Assembly (NCBI GenBank): GCA_945900965.1
Contig: CAMDKM010000039.1
Coordinates: forward strand, 1 to 33,612
Origin: Bordetella parapertussis
GTDB lineage: Bacteria; Pseudomonadota; Gammaproteobacteria; Burkholderiales; JACQAP01
Direction: 5' to 3'
Length of the DNA stretch: 33,612 nucleotides
The position numbers were made by a program, and so were the translations under genes. This document shows, piece by piece, positions 7,895 through 16,154 of the stretch (its first letter is position 1; every line of letters begins with the position of its first letter). Below the pieces are notes generated by a model. It had not been told where the DNA came from, did no database searches, and saw only the letters and a list, made by a program, of their open reading frames with translations.

Positions 7895-8671
7895 TCAAAG
7901 CGCCACCATCCCGCCATCGACGGCAACTATCTGCCCGGTAATGTAAGCCGAGGCGTCGGACGCAAGCAGCACCGACAATCCCTTGAGGTCGTGATTCGAG
8001 CCCAAGCGCTTCATTGGCGTCATGGACAGGATGACTTCCTCGGATTTGTCGATCATGCCCTGGGCCATCTTGGACGGAAATACGCCCGGCGCAATGGCAT
8101 TGACGCTGATGCCATGATGCGCCCACTCCACCGCCAGCGAGCGGGTGAAATTCACCACGCCGCCCTTGCTGGTGTTGTAGGCAATGGTCGGCATCATGCG
8201 CGGATCGGTGCCAACCAGCCCGGCAATGGAGGCAATATTGATGATGCGCCCGTATTTGCGCGGGATCATCGACAGTTTGCCAACCGCCTGGCTGACCAGA
8301 AACATCGCGGTCAAATTAAGGTTGATGATCTTGTACCAGGCATCCAGCGGATGATCCTCCGCCGGCGCGCCCCATGCGGCACCCGCGTTGTTGACCAGGA
8401 TGTCAATCTGCCCGAAGCTTTTCAGGAGTTGCTCCACCATGGGCTGCACACCCGCAGTGTTCTGCAGGTCGTTCACGACCGTCAGCGCGTTGATGCCCAT
8501 GCCCTTCAGGTGAGTCTTGGCTTCCTCAAGCTCGCCTGCCCGCCGCGCGATAATGGCCACCTTCGCACCCATCTCGCCTAGTGCTTCGGCAATCTGCAAG
8601 CCAAGCCCGCGTGAGCCTCCCGTAATGAGCGCCGTCTTGCCGCTCAAATCGAACAGTTGTTTTACTTTCAT
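7895..8671 (-). CDS. SDR-family oxidoreductase (FabG/gluconate-5-dehydrogenase-like)
   Basis: A 258-residue classical SDR with TGGSRGLG at 17-24, IARR after the second strand (arginines favour NADPH), NNAG at 94-97, the catalytic Ser148 in NIASIAG and Tyr165/Lys169 in YNTSKGG. The end ITGQIVAVDGGMVAL is the standard tail of the FabG/gluconate dehydrogenase branch. In a cluster with beta-oxidation genes it may oxidise or reduce a 3-hydroxy or ring hydroxyl group; this is inferred from context. ATG 8671 has AAGGA five bases upstream, so I preferred it to the GTG one codon earlier. The thioesterase follows with an overlap or an immediate start. Confidence 0.9.
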   Translation of the reverse strand: MKVKQLFDLSGKTALITGGSRGLGLQIAEALGEMGAKVAIIARRAGELEEAKTHLKGMGINALTVVNDLQNTAGVQPMVEQLLKSFGQIDILVNNAGAAWGAPAEDHPLDAWYKIINLNLTAMFLVSQAVGKLSMIPRKYGRIINIASIAGLVGTDPRMMPTIAYNTSKGGVVNFTRSLAVEWAHHGISVNAIAPGVFPSKMAQGMIDKSEEVILSMTPMKRLGSNHDLKGLSVLLASDASAYITGQIVAVDGGMVAL

Positions 8672-8685
8672 CACAATCCTTTCTT

Positions 8686-8849
8686 GCCACAGAGGTCACA
8701 GAGATCACAGAGTAAGACAAAATTCCTCAATCGTTACGCAATTTTATTCGGGTATTCCAGATGTCTTACCGGACAACAATGTTTGTCGGTTTTTCTCTGT
8801 GTTCTTAAGGCGCAGCACTTACGGCCGAAGTTGCTGTGTCCTCTGTGGC
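8686..8849. repeat. Inverted-arm element E3 (CACAGAGNN units) with an arm insert
   Basis: The left arm is GCCACAGAGG then TCACAGAGA and TCACAGAG. The right arm carries the complement, ending CCTCTGTGGC at 8849, but is split by a 30-nt insert (8804-8833, starting CTTAAGGCGCAG and ending CCGAAGTTG). It lies 13 nt after the acyl-CoA dehydrogenase stop and 15 nt before the SDR start. Confidence 0.8.
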
Positions 8850-8861
8850 CCAATCAGCACT

Positions 8862-10670
8862 TCAGAACCACGAATCCTGCATCTCCAGTGTGGTTCTGTC
8901 CAGACTATTGAGCAAATCGAACCACTGGTGGGTCTTGGGCAGTTCCCAGCGGAAGAACCAGGCGCAGGTTTGCAGCTTGCCCTGATAGAAGTCGCGATCC
9001 TGGCCGGAGGCGTTGCCGACACGGGCAACCGCCACCAGGGCTTGTCTCAGCCAGATCCAGGCCACCACCGTATGTCCAGCCAGGTCGAGGTACACCGAGG
9101 CGTTGGCCAACCCCAGGTCGGTTTCGCCGCGCGCCGTGACACAGAGCAGATTGCGGGTGACTTCCATCATCCGGTCCAGCGCCTCGTTCAGCGCCTTGCC
9201 GCTGCGCCGCAATTCCTCCGAATCGCAGGCCATCGCGGCGCGGGCGGTGCCTGAAATCTCACGGGCCAGCAACTGAATGGCCGCGCCGTCCTGCATGGCG
9301 ACCTTGCGGCCAAGGATATCCAGCGCCTGGATGCCGTTGGTGCCCTCGTGGATCGGATTGAGGCGATTGTCGCGGAAAAACTGTTCGACCGGATATTCCC
9401 GCGTATAGCCATAGCCGCCGTGCACCTGGATTGCCAGACTATTGGCCTCCAGACAATACTGCGACGGCCAGGCCTTGGCGATCGGGGTGAGGATTTCAAG
9501 CAGCAGATTGGCTTCGGTGCGAATTTTCTCACTGGCGGATGACTGCAATTCATCCACCAATCTGGCGCAATACAGACACAGCGCCAGCGCCCCTTCCACA
9601 TAGGCTTTTTGCGCCAGCAGCATGCGCCGCACGTCGGCGTGTTCGATGATTTTTACCTGCGGCGTCGCGGGGTCCTTGGCGCCGGGCAGCCTGCCCTGCG
9701 GCCGCTCCCGCGCATAGGACAGCGCGTGGAGATATCCGGTGTAGCCCAGAACCGTGGCCCCGAGACCCACGCCGATGCGCGCCTCGTTCATCATCCGGAA
9801 CATGTAGGACAAGCCCTGGTTCGGTTCGCCGAACAATTCCCCCCAGGCCCCGCCTTTTTCGCCGAAGTTGAGCACGCAATTGGTGGTACCGCGATAACCC
9901 ATCTTGTGGTTCAACCCGGCCAGCGCCACGTCGTTACGCGGGCCGGGCGCGCCATCCTCGTTCAAGCGGATTTTCGGCACGATGAACAGCGAAATACCTT
10001 TCACCCCGGCCGGCGCGCCCTCGATGCGGGCGAGCACCATGTGCACGATGTTTTCTGACAACTCATGATCGCCCCCGGAAATCCACATCTTGTTGCCGGT
10101 CAGACGATAATTTCCGTCGGCTTGCTTGCGCGCGGTGGTGCGAATATCGGAAAGCGAGGAACCGGCCTGCGGCTCCGACAGGCACATGGTGCCGAAGAAG
10201 CGCCCCGAGAGCAGCGGCGGCAGATAACGCGCCTTTTGCGCCTCGGAGCCGAATGTACGAATCAGGTTCGCATTGGCGATGGTGAGAAATGCGTAACCCG
10301 TGGTGGCTATGTTGGCGGCGCTGAACCACGCAAAACAGGCCTGCGCCACCGTCCAAGGCAACTGCATGCCACCATATTCGCCATCCTGCGTGGCCGCCAT
10401 GAAACCTGCCTCGCAAAAGGCATCGAGCGCCACTTTCACTTCCGGAATGATATGGACCCGCCCGCCTTCGAACCGCGGCTCGTTCAGATCGGATTTCCGG
10501 TTATGCGGCGCAAACTGCTCTTCGGCAATTTTCGCCGCCGTATCCAGCGCCGCATCGAAGGTATGTCGAGTGTGCTCCAGAAACCGCGGCCGTCGCGTCA
10601 ATGCCACGACATCGAGCAGCTCGTAGAGCAGAAACTCCAGGTCACGACGATTCAGCAGCTTCGATTGCAT
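8862..10670 (-). CDS. Acyl-CoA dehydrogenase, long (about 600 aa) DmdC-like type
   Basis: A 602-residue FAD-dependent acyl-CoA dehydrogenase, longer than the usual 380 because of a C-terminal extension. An N-terminal helical domain with EYGGMQLPW near 98-106 is followed by the flavin-contact motif CLSEPQAGSSLSD (163-175), WISGGDHELSENIVHMVLARI (196-216, beta domain), QVHGGYGYTREYPVEQFFRD (415-434) and the catalytic base E442 in IHEGTNGIQ. This length class includes DmdC-type methylmercaptopropionyl-CoA dehydrogenases and general medium/long-chain enzymes. It introduces the alpha,beta double bond in the first step of beta-oxidation and passes electrons to ETF, which is not encoded here. AAGGG precedes ATG 10670. 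Chain-length preference is unknown. Confidence 0.92.
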   Translation of the reverse strand: MQSKLLNRRDLEFLLYELLDVVALTRRPRFLEHTRHTFDAALDTAAKIAEEQFAPHNRKSDLNEPRFEGGRVHIIPEVKVALDAFCEAGFMAATQDGEYGGMQLPWTVAQACFAWFSAANIATTGYAFLTIANANLIRTFGSEAQKARYLPPLLSGRFFGTMCLSEPQAGSSLSDIRTTARKQADGNYRLTGNKMWISGGDHELSENIVHMVLARIEGAPAGVKGISLFIVPKIRLNEDGAPGPRNDVALAGLNHKMGYRGTTNCVLNFGEKGGAWGELFGEPNQGLSYMFRMMNEARIGVGLGATVLGYTGYLHALSYARERPQGRLPGAKDPATPQVKIIEHADVRRMLLAQKAYVEGALALCLYCARLVDELQSSASEKIRTEANLLLEILTPIAKAWPSQYCLEANSLAIQVHGGYGYTREYPVEQFFRDNRLNPIHEGTNGIQALDILGRKVAMQDGAAIQLLAREISGTARAAMACDSEELRRSGKALNEALDRMMEVTRNLLCVTARGETDLGLANASVYLDLAGHTVVAWIWLRQALVAVARVGNASGQDRDFYQGKLQTCAWFFRWELPKTHQWFDLLNSLDRTTLEMQDSWF

Positions 10671-10680
10671 ACGAACCCTT

Positions 10681-10868
10681 CACCACAGAGACACGGAGAT
10701 ACTCGGGATTCCCTAACATCAGAGAATTAAAAGGGTGGCCAATGGACTGAACGCCAGAAATCGTCAGTACCGGTCGCAAAGAACCCATAGTCCTCTTGGA
10801 GTCATGCGATTTCTCCGTGCCTAAAAGGGTACTCCACGCTACGCGAGGGTATCCGTGTCTCTTTGGTG
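10681..10868. repeat. Inverted-arm element E4 with 32-nt insert
   Basis: The arms are CACCACAGAGACACGGAGA on the left and the complement of CACCAAAGAGACACGGA on the right, with a core of about 100 nt. The right arm is interrupted at 10820-10851 by a 32-nt insert that recurs in E5 and E8; the unit next to the insert (CACGGA on the minus strand) occurs on both sides of it. The element is 10 nt from the thiolase stop and 11 nt from the dehydrogenase start. Confidence 0.85.
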
Positions 10869-10877
10869 ATACCGCTT

Positions 10878-12056
10878 TCAAACAACTTCGAACAAGCCCG
10901 CCGCGCCCATGCCACCGCCGACACACATGGTAACCACGATGAATTTGACGCCCCGGCGTTTGCCTTCGATCAGGGCGTGCCCGAGCAGGCGGCTGCCGCT
11001 CACGCCGTAGGGATGCCCGAGCGCGATGGCGCCGCCATTGACGTTGAGCCGTTCATCGGGAATGCCCAGCTTGTCGCGGCAATAAATCACCTGCACCGCA
11101 AACGCTTCGTTCAATTCCCACAGGCCGATGTCTTCGATTTTCTTTCCGGTCTGCTTGAGCAGTTTAGGGATGGCGAACACCGGACCGATACCCATCTCGT
11201 CCGGCTCGCAGCCCGCCACCGCGAAGCCGCGGAAGATGCCCAGCGGCTTGAGCCCCTTGCGGGCGGCAGCCTTGTCGCTCATCACCACCTGTGCTGATGC
11301 CCCGTCGGAAAACTGGCTGGCGTTGCCGGCGGCGATAACGCCGCCTTCGACCGCAGGCTTGATCTGCGATACCCCTTCATAAGTGGTGTCGGCGCGAATG
11401 CCTTCGTCTTCAGAAACGCTGATGTCCTTGTGCGATTCCTGGCCGGTGTTTTTGTCCACGAATTTCATGCGGGTGGACACGGCGATGATTTCGTCCTTGA
11501 ATTTCCCGGCGGCACGCGCGGCCGCGGCGCGTTGCTGGCTGCGCGCCCCGTAGCGGTCCTGAGCCTCGCGGCCGATCTTGTAGCGTTTGGCGACGTTTTC
11601 CGCTGTCGCCAGCATCGGCCAGTAGATTTCCGGCTTGTGCTGGGTGAGCCAGTCTTCTTTTTCCATGTGTTTGTTCATTTCGTTCTGCACGCAGGAGATG
11701 GACTCGACCCCGCCCGCGACGAAAATATCCGCCTCGCCGGCCAGAATCCGCTGCGAAGCCAATGCCACGGTCTGCAAGCCGGAAGAACAGAAACGATTCA
11801 CCGTCATGCCCGACACGGTGACCGGCATGCCGGCGCGCATGGCGATCTGGCGCGCGATGTTGAATCCGGTTGCGCCTTCCGGATTGGCGCAGCCCATGAT
11901 CACGTCCTCGACTTCCGCCGGATCCAGCCTGGCGCGTTCCAGCGCCGCTTTCACGGCATGGCCGCCCAAAGTCGCACCGTGAGTCATGTTGAATGCGCCG
12001 CGCCAGCTTTTGCACAGCGGCGTGCGGGCGGTGGAAACGATCACTGGTTCAGTCAT
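10878..12056 (-). CDS. Acetyl-CoA C-acyltransferase (thiolase)
   Basis: A 392-residue thiolase of normal length. The nucleophilic cysteine is C90 in NRFCSSGLQ, the C-terminal histidine H348 in [11 protein letters not shown] and the second cysteine C378 in [16 protein letters not shown] lies in the loop domain. With all three catalytic residues it should cleave 3-ketoacyl-CoA with CoA, releasing acetyl-CoA, or run in reverse. The position directly downstream of the hydratase/dehydrogenase gene, with the acyl-CoA dehydrogenase after it, argues for the degradative direction. ATG 12056 has a strong GGAGGG five bases upstream; the four extra residues from an earlier start would overlap that RBS. 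Confidence 0.93.
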   Translation of the reverse strand: MTEPVIVSTARTPLCKSWRGAFNMTHGATLGGHAVKAALERARLDPAEVEDVIMGCANPEGATGFNIARQIAMRAGMPVTVSGMTVNRFCSSGLQTVALASQRILAGEADIFVAGGVESISCVQNEMNKHMEKEDWLTQHKPEIYWPMLATAENVAKRYKIGREAQDRYGARSQQRAAAARAAGKFKDEIIAVSTRMKFVDKNTGQESHKDISVSEDEGIRADTTYEGVSQIKPAVEGGVIAAGNASQFSDGASAQVVMSDKAAARKGLKPLGIFRGFAVAGCEPDEMGIGPVFAIPKLLKQTGKKIEDIGLWELNEAFAVQVIYCRDKLGIPDERLNVNGGAIALGHPYGVSGSRLLGHALIEGKRRGVKFIVVTMCVGGGMGAAGLFEVV

Positions 12057-12080
12057 TTTTCCCTCCAAAGGTCAAGATCC

Positions 12081-12247
12081 ACCACAGAAACACAGAGAAG
12101 ATCGAAATAGAAGAAAAAACTGCGTCAACTCCCTGGTCGACAACTCCGCTGACATAAATTCTTATCGCAGTATTCGACAAGCTTCGCTTTTTCTCTGTGC
12201 CTAAAAGGGTACTCCACGCTGCGCGAGGGTATCTGTGTCTCTGTGGT
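12081..12247. repeat. Inverted-arm element E5 with 32-nt insert
   Basis: The left arm ACCACAGAAACACAGAGAA pairs with the right arm ending CTGTGTCTCTGTGGT at 12247. The right arm contains the insert at 12200-12231, which differs from the E4 copy by one base, again with CACAGA on both sides on the minus strand. It lies 5 nt from the hydratase/dehydrogenase stop and 25 nt from the thiolase start. Confidence 0.85.
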
Positions 12248-12251
12248 TAAT

Positions 12252-14345
12252 TCAGTTGTTGAACTTGCCGCCGGAGGCGGCAAGTTTCTCCAGCAGCGGC
12301 GCCGGCTCCCACCCGGCGCCTTGCTCCGAGTGATAACGCTTTACCGCCTCAAACACCTTATCCAGCCCCACGATGTCGGCATGGAACATCGGCCCGCCAC
12401 GATAGCGTGGAAAGCCGTAGCCGAAGGCGTACACGATGTCGATGTCCGAGGCACGCTGGGCGATGCCTTCTTCGAGAATTCTGGCGCCCTCGTTCACCAG
12501 TTGATACACGCAGCGTTCGACAATTTCCTGATCGGAAATTTCGCGGCGTCTGATGCCTTTTTCGGCGGACGCCTTGACGATCAAATCTTCGATCACGGGG
12601 TCGGGAACGGCCTTGCGCCCGTCCTCGTAACGGTAGTAACCGGCGCCGGTCTTCTGACCGAAGCGGCCCAGCTCGCACACTTTGTCCGGAATCCGGCAAT
12701 AGCGTTCATTCGGATCGCGGGTGGCCGCCTGACGTTTTCGAATCGCCCAGCCAATGTCCAGGCCGGCCAGATCGCCGACCCGGAACGGGCCCATCGCGAA
12801 TCCAAACGCTTCGATCGCACGATCCACCTGCCAGGGCAAAGCGCCTTCTTCCAGCAGATATCCAGCCTCGCGAAAATATTTGTGCAGCATTCGGTTGCCC
12901 ACGAAACCATCGCACACCCCGACACACACCGGCACCTTCTTGATGGTCTTGCCCAGCTTCATGGCAGTGGCCAGCACATCCTTCGCGGTCCGCGAGGCGC
13001 GCACCACTTCCAGCAACTTCATGACGTTGGCGGGGCTGAAAAAATGCGTGCCGATCACTTTCTCCGGCCGCTTGGTGACAGCGGCAATTTCGTTGACATC
13101 CAGCGTGGAGGTATTGGTGGCGAGAATGGCGGAGGGCTTGGCGACTTTGTCTATCTGGGCGAAGACTTGTTTCTTGATCTCCATTTCCTCGAACACCGCC
13201 TCCACCACGATATCCGCCTGCTTCAAATCTTCGAACGCCAGCGTGGGCTGAATAAGCGCCAGGCGTTTGTCCATAGCCTCCTGCGACAAACGGCCCTTGG
13301 CCACCGTTGCCGCGTAATTCTTGCGAATGATGCCCAGGCCGCGGTCCAGTGCCTCCTGCTTCATCTCCAGCAGTTTCACCGGAATGCCGGCGTTGACGAA
13401 ATTCATCGCGATGCCGCCACCCATGGTGCCCGCGCCAATAACTGCCGCGGACTTGATCTCCGTCACAGCGGTATCCGCCGGCACGTCGGGAATCTTGGCC
13501 GCCTCGCGCTCGGCAAAAAACAGGTGGCGCAAGGAGCGCGACTCGTCGGTCTTCACCAGTTTCAGGAATTGCTGGCGCTCAAACGTCACACCCTTGGCAA
13601 AGGGCTGCGTCACCGCCGCCTCGACACAATCCACGATCGCCAATGGCGCGGGGTAGCCGCGCCAGGCTTTTGCCGTACGTTCACGCACGCCGGGAAAAAA
13701 CGCCTCCGGCGCGCCCTCGACCGTGGCCGTCAATTGACTGGCGCGCCGCACACCCTGACCATCGCGCAGGAGGCGATTGGTATAAGTCATCGCCGCGGCG
13801 CGCAGATCGCCGCTGACGATCTCGTCCACCAGGCCCAGCTCCTTGGCCCTTTCGGTGGAGACCGGGTCGCCGCCGATCATGAAGTCGATGGCCTTCTCCA
13901 CCCCCATGATGCGCGGCGAACGTTGAGTGCCGCCCGCACCCGGAAGAATGCCAAGCTTTACCTCCGGCAGTGCAATCTGCCCGCCGGTGATCGCAATCCG
14001 GTAGTGACAGCCCAGAGCCAGTTCCAGTCCGCCACCCATGGTCGGCCCGGATATCGCCGCCACGATGGGCTTGGTGACGGTATCCATATAGGCGAGCACG
14101 TCGGGCAGCGTGGCTTTGCCGTGTTCGTAGGGTCTGCCGAATTCGCTGATGTCGGCCCCGCCGGAGAAATTGCGCCCCGCACCGATGATCACGAACGCGC
14201 GAATATGATGATCGTGATCGCCTTCCTTGAGGGCATCCAGCACGCCTTGGAGAAGCCCCTTGTTCACCGACAAGGCATTCACCGGCGGATTGTTCAGCGT
14301 GATGACACCAATACTTCCTTGCTTCTGATATTCGACTAAAGACAT
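12252..14345 (-). CDS. Bifunctional enoyl-CoA hydratase / 3-hydroxyacyl-CoA dehydrogenase (FadB/FadJ type)
   Basis: This 697-residue fusion carries out the middle two steps of beta-oxidation. The N-terminal crotonase domain (about 1-190) has the oxyanion loop SGGADI (61-66) and both catalytic glutamates, E108 in GGGLELALG and E128 in LPEVKLG. A linker leads to the NAD-binding domain from about 298, with GAGTMGGG at 304-311, the catalytic pair H434 in GTHFFSP and E446, and two C-terminal 3HCDH helical repeats (GFVGNR onward). The layout and length match the EHHADH/FadJ group. It probably works with the adjacent thiolase and acyl-CoA dehydrogenase. AAAGGG lies before ATG 14345. A similarly long frame on the opposite strand is a shadow. 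Confidence 0.93.
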   Translation of the reverse strand: MSLVEYQKQGSIGVITLNNPPVNALSVNKGLLQGVLDALKEGDHDHHIRAFVIIGAGRNFSGGADISEFGRPYEHGKATLPDVLAYMDTVTKPIVAAISGPTMGGGLELALGCHYRIAITGGQIALPEVKLGILPGAGGTQRSPRIMGVEKAIDFMIGGDPVSTERAKELGLVDEIVSGDLRAAAMTYTNRLLRDGQGVRRASQLTATVEGAPEAFFPGVRERTAKAWRGYPAPLAIVDCVEAAVTQPFAKGVTFERQQFLKLVKTDESRSLRHLFFAEREAAKIPDVPADTAVTEIKSAAVIGAGTMGGGIAMNFVNAGIPVKLLEMKQEALDRGLGIIRKNYAATVAKGRLSQEAMDKRLALIQPTLAFEDLKQADIVVEAVFEEMEIKKQVFAQIDKVAKPSAILATNTSTLDVNEIAAVTKRPEKVIGTHFFSPANVMKLLEVVRASRTAKDVLATAMKLGKTIKKVPVCVGVCDGFVGNRMLHKYFREAGYLLEEGALPWQVDRAIEAFGFAMGPFRVGDLAGLDIGWAIRKRQAATRDPNERYCRIPDKVCELGRFGQKTGAGYYRYEDGRKAVPDPVIEDLIVKASAEKGIRRREISDQEIVERCVYQLVNEGARILEEGIAQRASDIDIVYAFGYGFPRYRGGPMFHADIVGLDKVFEAVKRYHSEQGAGWEPAPLLEKLAASGGKFNN

Positions 14346-14356
14346 AAGACCCTTTC

Positions 14357-14517
14357 GGCCACAGAGGGCACAGAGATCACAGAGAACGGAAAATTCTTAC
14401 TCGATCATTGATTGTCATCGATTGGACGAAATACCCAACTCAGATTGCCGATGGAAGGAAACCCCGAGCGAAAACAGATTTCGAGATTTTCTCTGTGTTC
14501 TCGGTGTCCTCTGAGGC
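14357..14517. repeat. Inverted-arm element E6 (CACAGAGNN units)
   Basis: The left arm GGCCACAGAGGGCACAGAG, then ATCACAGAG, pairs with the right arm ending TGTCCTCTGAGGC at 14517. The core is unique and there is no insert. It is 12 nt from the livF stop and 12 nt from the hydratase/dehydrogenase start. Confidence 0.82.
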
Positions 14518-14528
14518 AAAGGAATTAT

Positions 14529-15224
14529 TCAGATTTCCAGCCACTCCCTGCGCACCCCGTCGTTGGACCGCAGCGCATCGGGTGTGCCTTCGAACACAAT
14601 CTGTCCGTGGCCCATGACGTAGAGTCGCTGGGAAATTTTCAGCGCGATGGTCAATTTCTGCTCGACCAGCAAAATCGACACGCCGCGATTCTTGATCTCC
14701 TCGAACAGCCTGGCTACCTGCTCGACAATTTTCGGCGCCAGCCCTTCGGTCGGCTCGTCGATCATCACCAGATCCGGGTCGCCCATCAGGGTACGGCACA
14801 AGGTCAGCATCTGCTGTTCGCCGCCGGACATGACGCCGGCCGGCGCATCGCGGCGATCTTTCAACTGCGGAAACATGCCGTACATGTCGTCGATTTTCCA
14901 ACGCCCTTCAGACCGTGTTCCCTTCATGCCAAGCTGCAAGTTCTGCTGCACGGTCAGCGAGGGAAAAATGTCCCGGCTCTCCGGCACATAGCCCAGACCC
15001 TTGCGGGCAATGACAAAGGTCTTCAGACCTTGAATATCCGAATTCTTGAAGCGCACCGATCCGGTGGACGCCACCTGCCCCATGATCGCCTTGATGGTGG
15101 TGGAGCGGCCCACGCCGTTGCGTCCCAAAAGACTGACAATCTCTCCCTGACCGACGTCCAGATGTACACCATGCAGGATGTGGCTCTTGCCGTAATAAGC
15201 GTGGAGGTCTTTGACTTCAAGCAT
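14529..15224 (-). CDS. livF: Branched-chain-type ABC transporter ATP-binding protein LivF
   Basis: A 231-residue ABC ATPase of the LivF family, one of two nucleotide-binding subunits that drive the LivHM permease. It has the Q-loop region, signature MSGGEQQ (132-138), Walker B LVMIDEP (152-158) and the LivF-typical LLVEQK switch. The Walker A loop reads GRNGVGRST (34-42), with arginine 40 where nearly all ABC ATPases have the phosphate-binding lysine; the codon is CGC, so it is not an ambiguous reading. I recall related LivF proteins with the same change, but cannot check. ATG 15224 has no clear Shine-Dalgarno; the bases upstream are element E7. The substrate is probably an acid handled by the neighbouring acyl-CoA genes rather than an amino acid (inference). 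Confidence 0.9.
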   Translation of the reverse strand: MLEVKDLHAYYGKSHILHGVHLDVGQGEIVSLLGRNGVGRSTTIKAIMGQVASTGSVRFKNSDIQGLKTFVIARKGLGYVPESRDIFPSLTVQQNLQLGMKGTRSEGRWKIDDMYGMFPQLKDRRDAPAGVMSGGEQQMLTLCRTLMGDPDLVMIDEPTEGLAPKIVEQVARLFEEIKNRGVSILLVEQKLTIALKISQRLYVMGHGQIVFEGTPDALRSNDGVRREWLEI

Positions 15225-15236
15225 TAGCAAATAACT

Positions 15237-15392
15237 TTGAATCACGGAGGACACGGAGAACACGGTGAAATCCCTGCTTTAGCAAAGCCGGGGCGCCCAA
15301 AACATTCGTACCTCCGCAATCGCGCGCAAAGGCTTGAATATCCGCTCTCTCTGGATGTTGTTCTCCGTGCTCTCCGTGTCCTCCGTGATTCG
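15237..15392. repeat. Inverted-arm element E7 (CACGGAGNN units)
   Basis: The left arm TTGAATCACGGAGGACACG continues with another CACGGTGAA unit; the right arm ends CCGTGTCCTCCGTGATTCG at 15392. The units are close to those of E1 although the core is unrelated. It is 10 nt after the livG stop and 13 nt before the livF start, inside the transporter operon. Confidence 0.85.
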
Positions 15393-15401
15393 TCGGTCGA
15401 T

Positions 15402-16154
15402 TCAATGTTGCTCGGTGCCCAGATAAGCTTCCTGTACCGCTTTGTTGGCGCGAATTTCTTCCGGCGTGCCGCTGGCGATGATTTCGCCGTAGACCAGCAC
15501 GGAAATCCGGTCGGCCAGATCGAACACCACGCTCATGTCGTGCTCCACCATGACCAGGGTACGCCCTTCGGTGACTTTGCGGATCAAGGCCACCGCCTCG
15601 CCGGTCTCGCTGCGGCTCATGCCGGCGGTGGGTTCGTCGAGCAGGATGACTTTTGCGCCGCTGGCAATGGTGACTCCGATTTCCAGCGCGCGTTGTTCCG
15701 CATAGGTGAGCACGCCCGCCAATCGCTCGCTGCGTTTTTCCATGCCGATGAGCCCGACAATTTCGGCGCTCCGATCGCGGACATCCTGGAGTGCACCCAC
15801 GCTCTTCCAGAATGAATATTTGTGACCGAGCGACCAGAGCACCGCGCAACGCACGTTTTCATACACCGACAGTTTCGGGAAAATATTGGTGATCTGAAAA
15901 CTGCGGGCCAAGCCCCTGCGATTGATCAGATTTGGCTCAAGTCCGGTGATGTCTTCGCCATGCAGCTCGATCCGCCCGGCGCTCACAGGAAAACGGCCAC
16001 TGATCAAATTGAACAACGTGGATTTGCCCGCCCCATTCGGACCGATGATCGCATGCCGCTCGCCATCGCCTATCGCCAAATTCACGCCATTGATAATGGC
16101 GGTACGTCCGAAACTTTTGTGTAGCCCGTCTAGCCGCAGTGCCGGGGCATTCAT
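15402..16154 (-). CDS. livG: Branched-chain-type ABC transporter ATP-binding protein LivG
   Basis: A 250-residue ATPase subunit of the same importer, with a canonical Walker A GPNGAGKST (38-46), Walker B VILLDEP (169-175) and EHDM in the switch region. The signature loop reads LTYAEQR (149-155) instead of the usual LSYG(E/Q)QR, a mild deviation. The FQITNIFPKLSVYENV segment (86-100) is typical of LivG. In this pair the fully canonical Walker A sits in LivG while LivF carries the K-to-R change, so catalysis may be asymmetric (inference). ATG 16154 overlaps the livM stop (ATGA), which implies coupled translation; the longer frame upstream is a shadow of livM. Confidence 0.92.
   Translation of the reverse strand: MNAPALRLDGLHKSFGRTAIINGVNLAIGDGERHAIIGPNGAGKSTLFNLISGRFPVSAGRIELHGEDITGLEPNLINRRGLARSFQITNIFPKLSVYENVRCAVLWSLGHKYSFWKSVGALQDVRDRSAEIVGLIGMEKRSERLAGVLTYAEQRALEIGVTIASGAKVILLDEPTAGMSRSETGEAVALIRKVTEGRTLVMVEHDMSVVFDLADRISVLVYGEIIASGTPEEIRANKAVQEAYLGTEQH

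Noticed and set aside
12243-14339. A 698-codon open frame on the plus strand opposite the hydratase/dehydrogenase gene
   Set aside because: It is the antisense shadow of a GC-rich gene with complete catalytic motifs; its translation is rich in His/Arg/Gly and has no family features.
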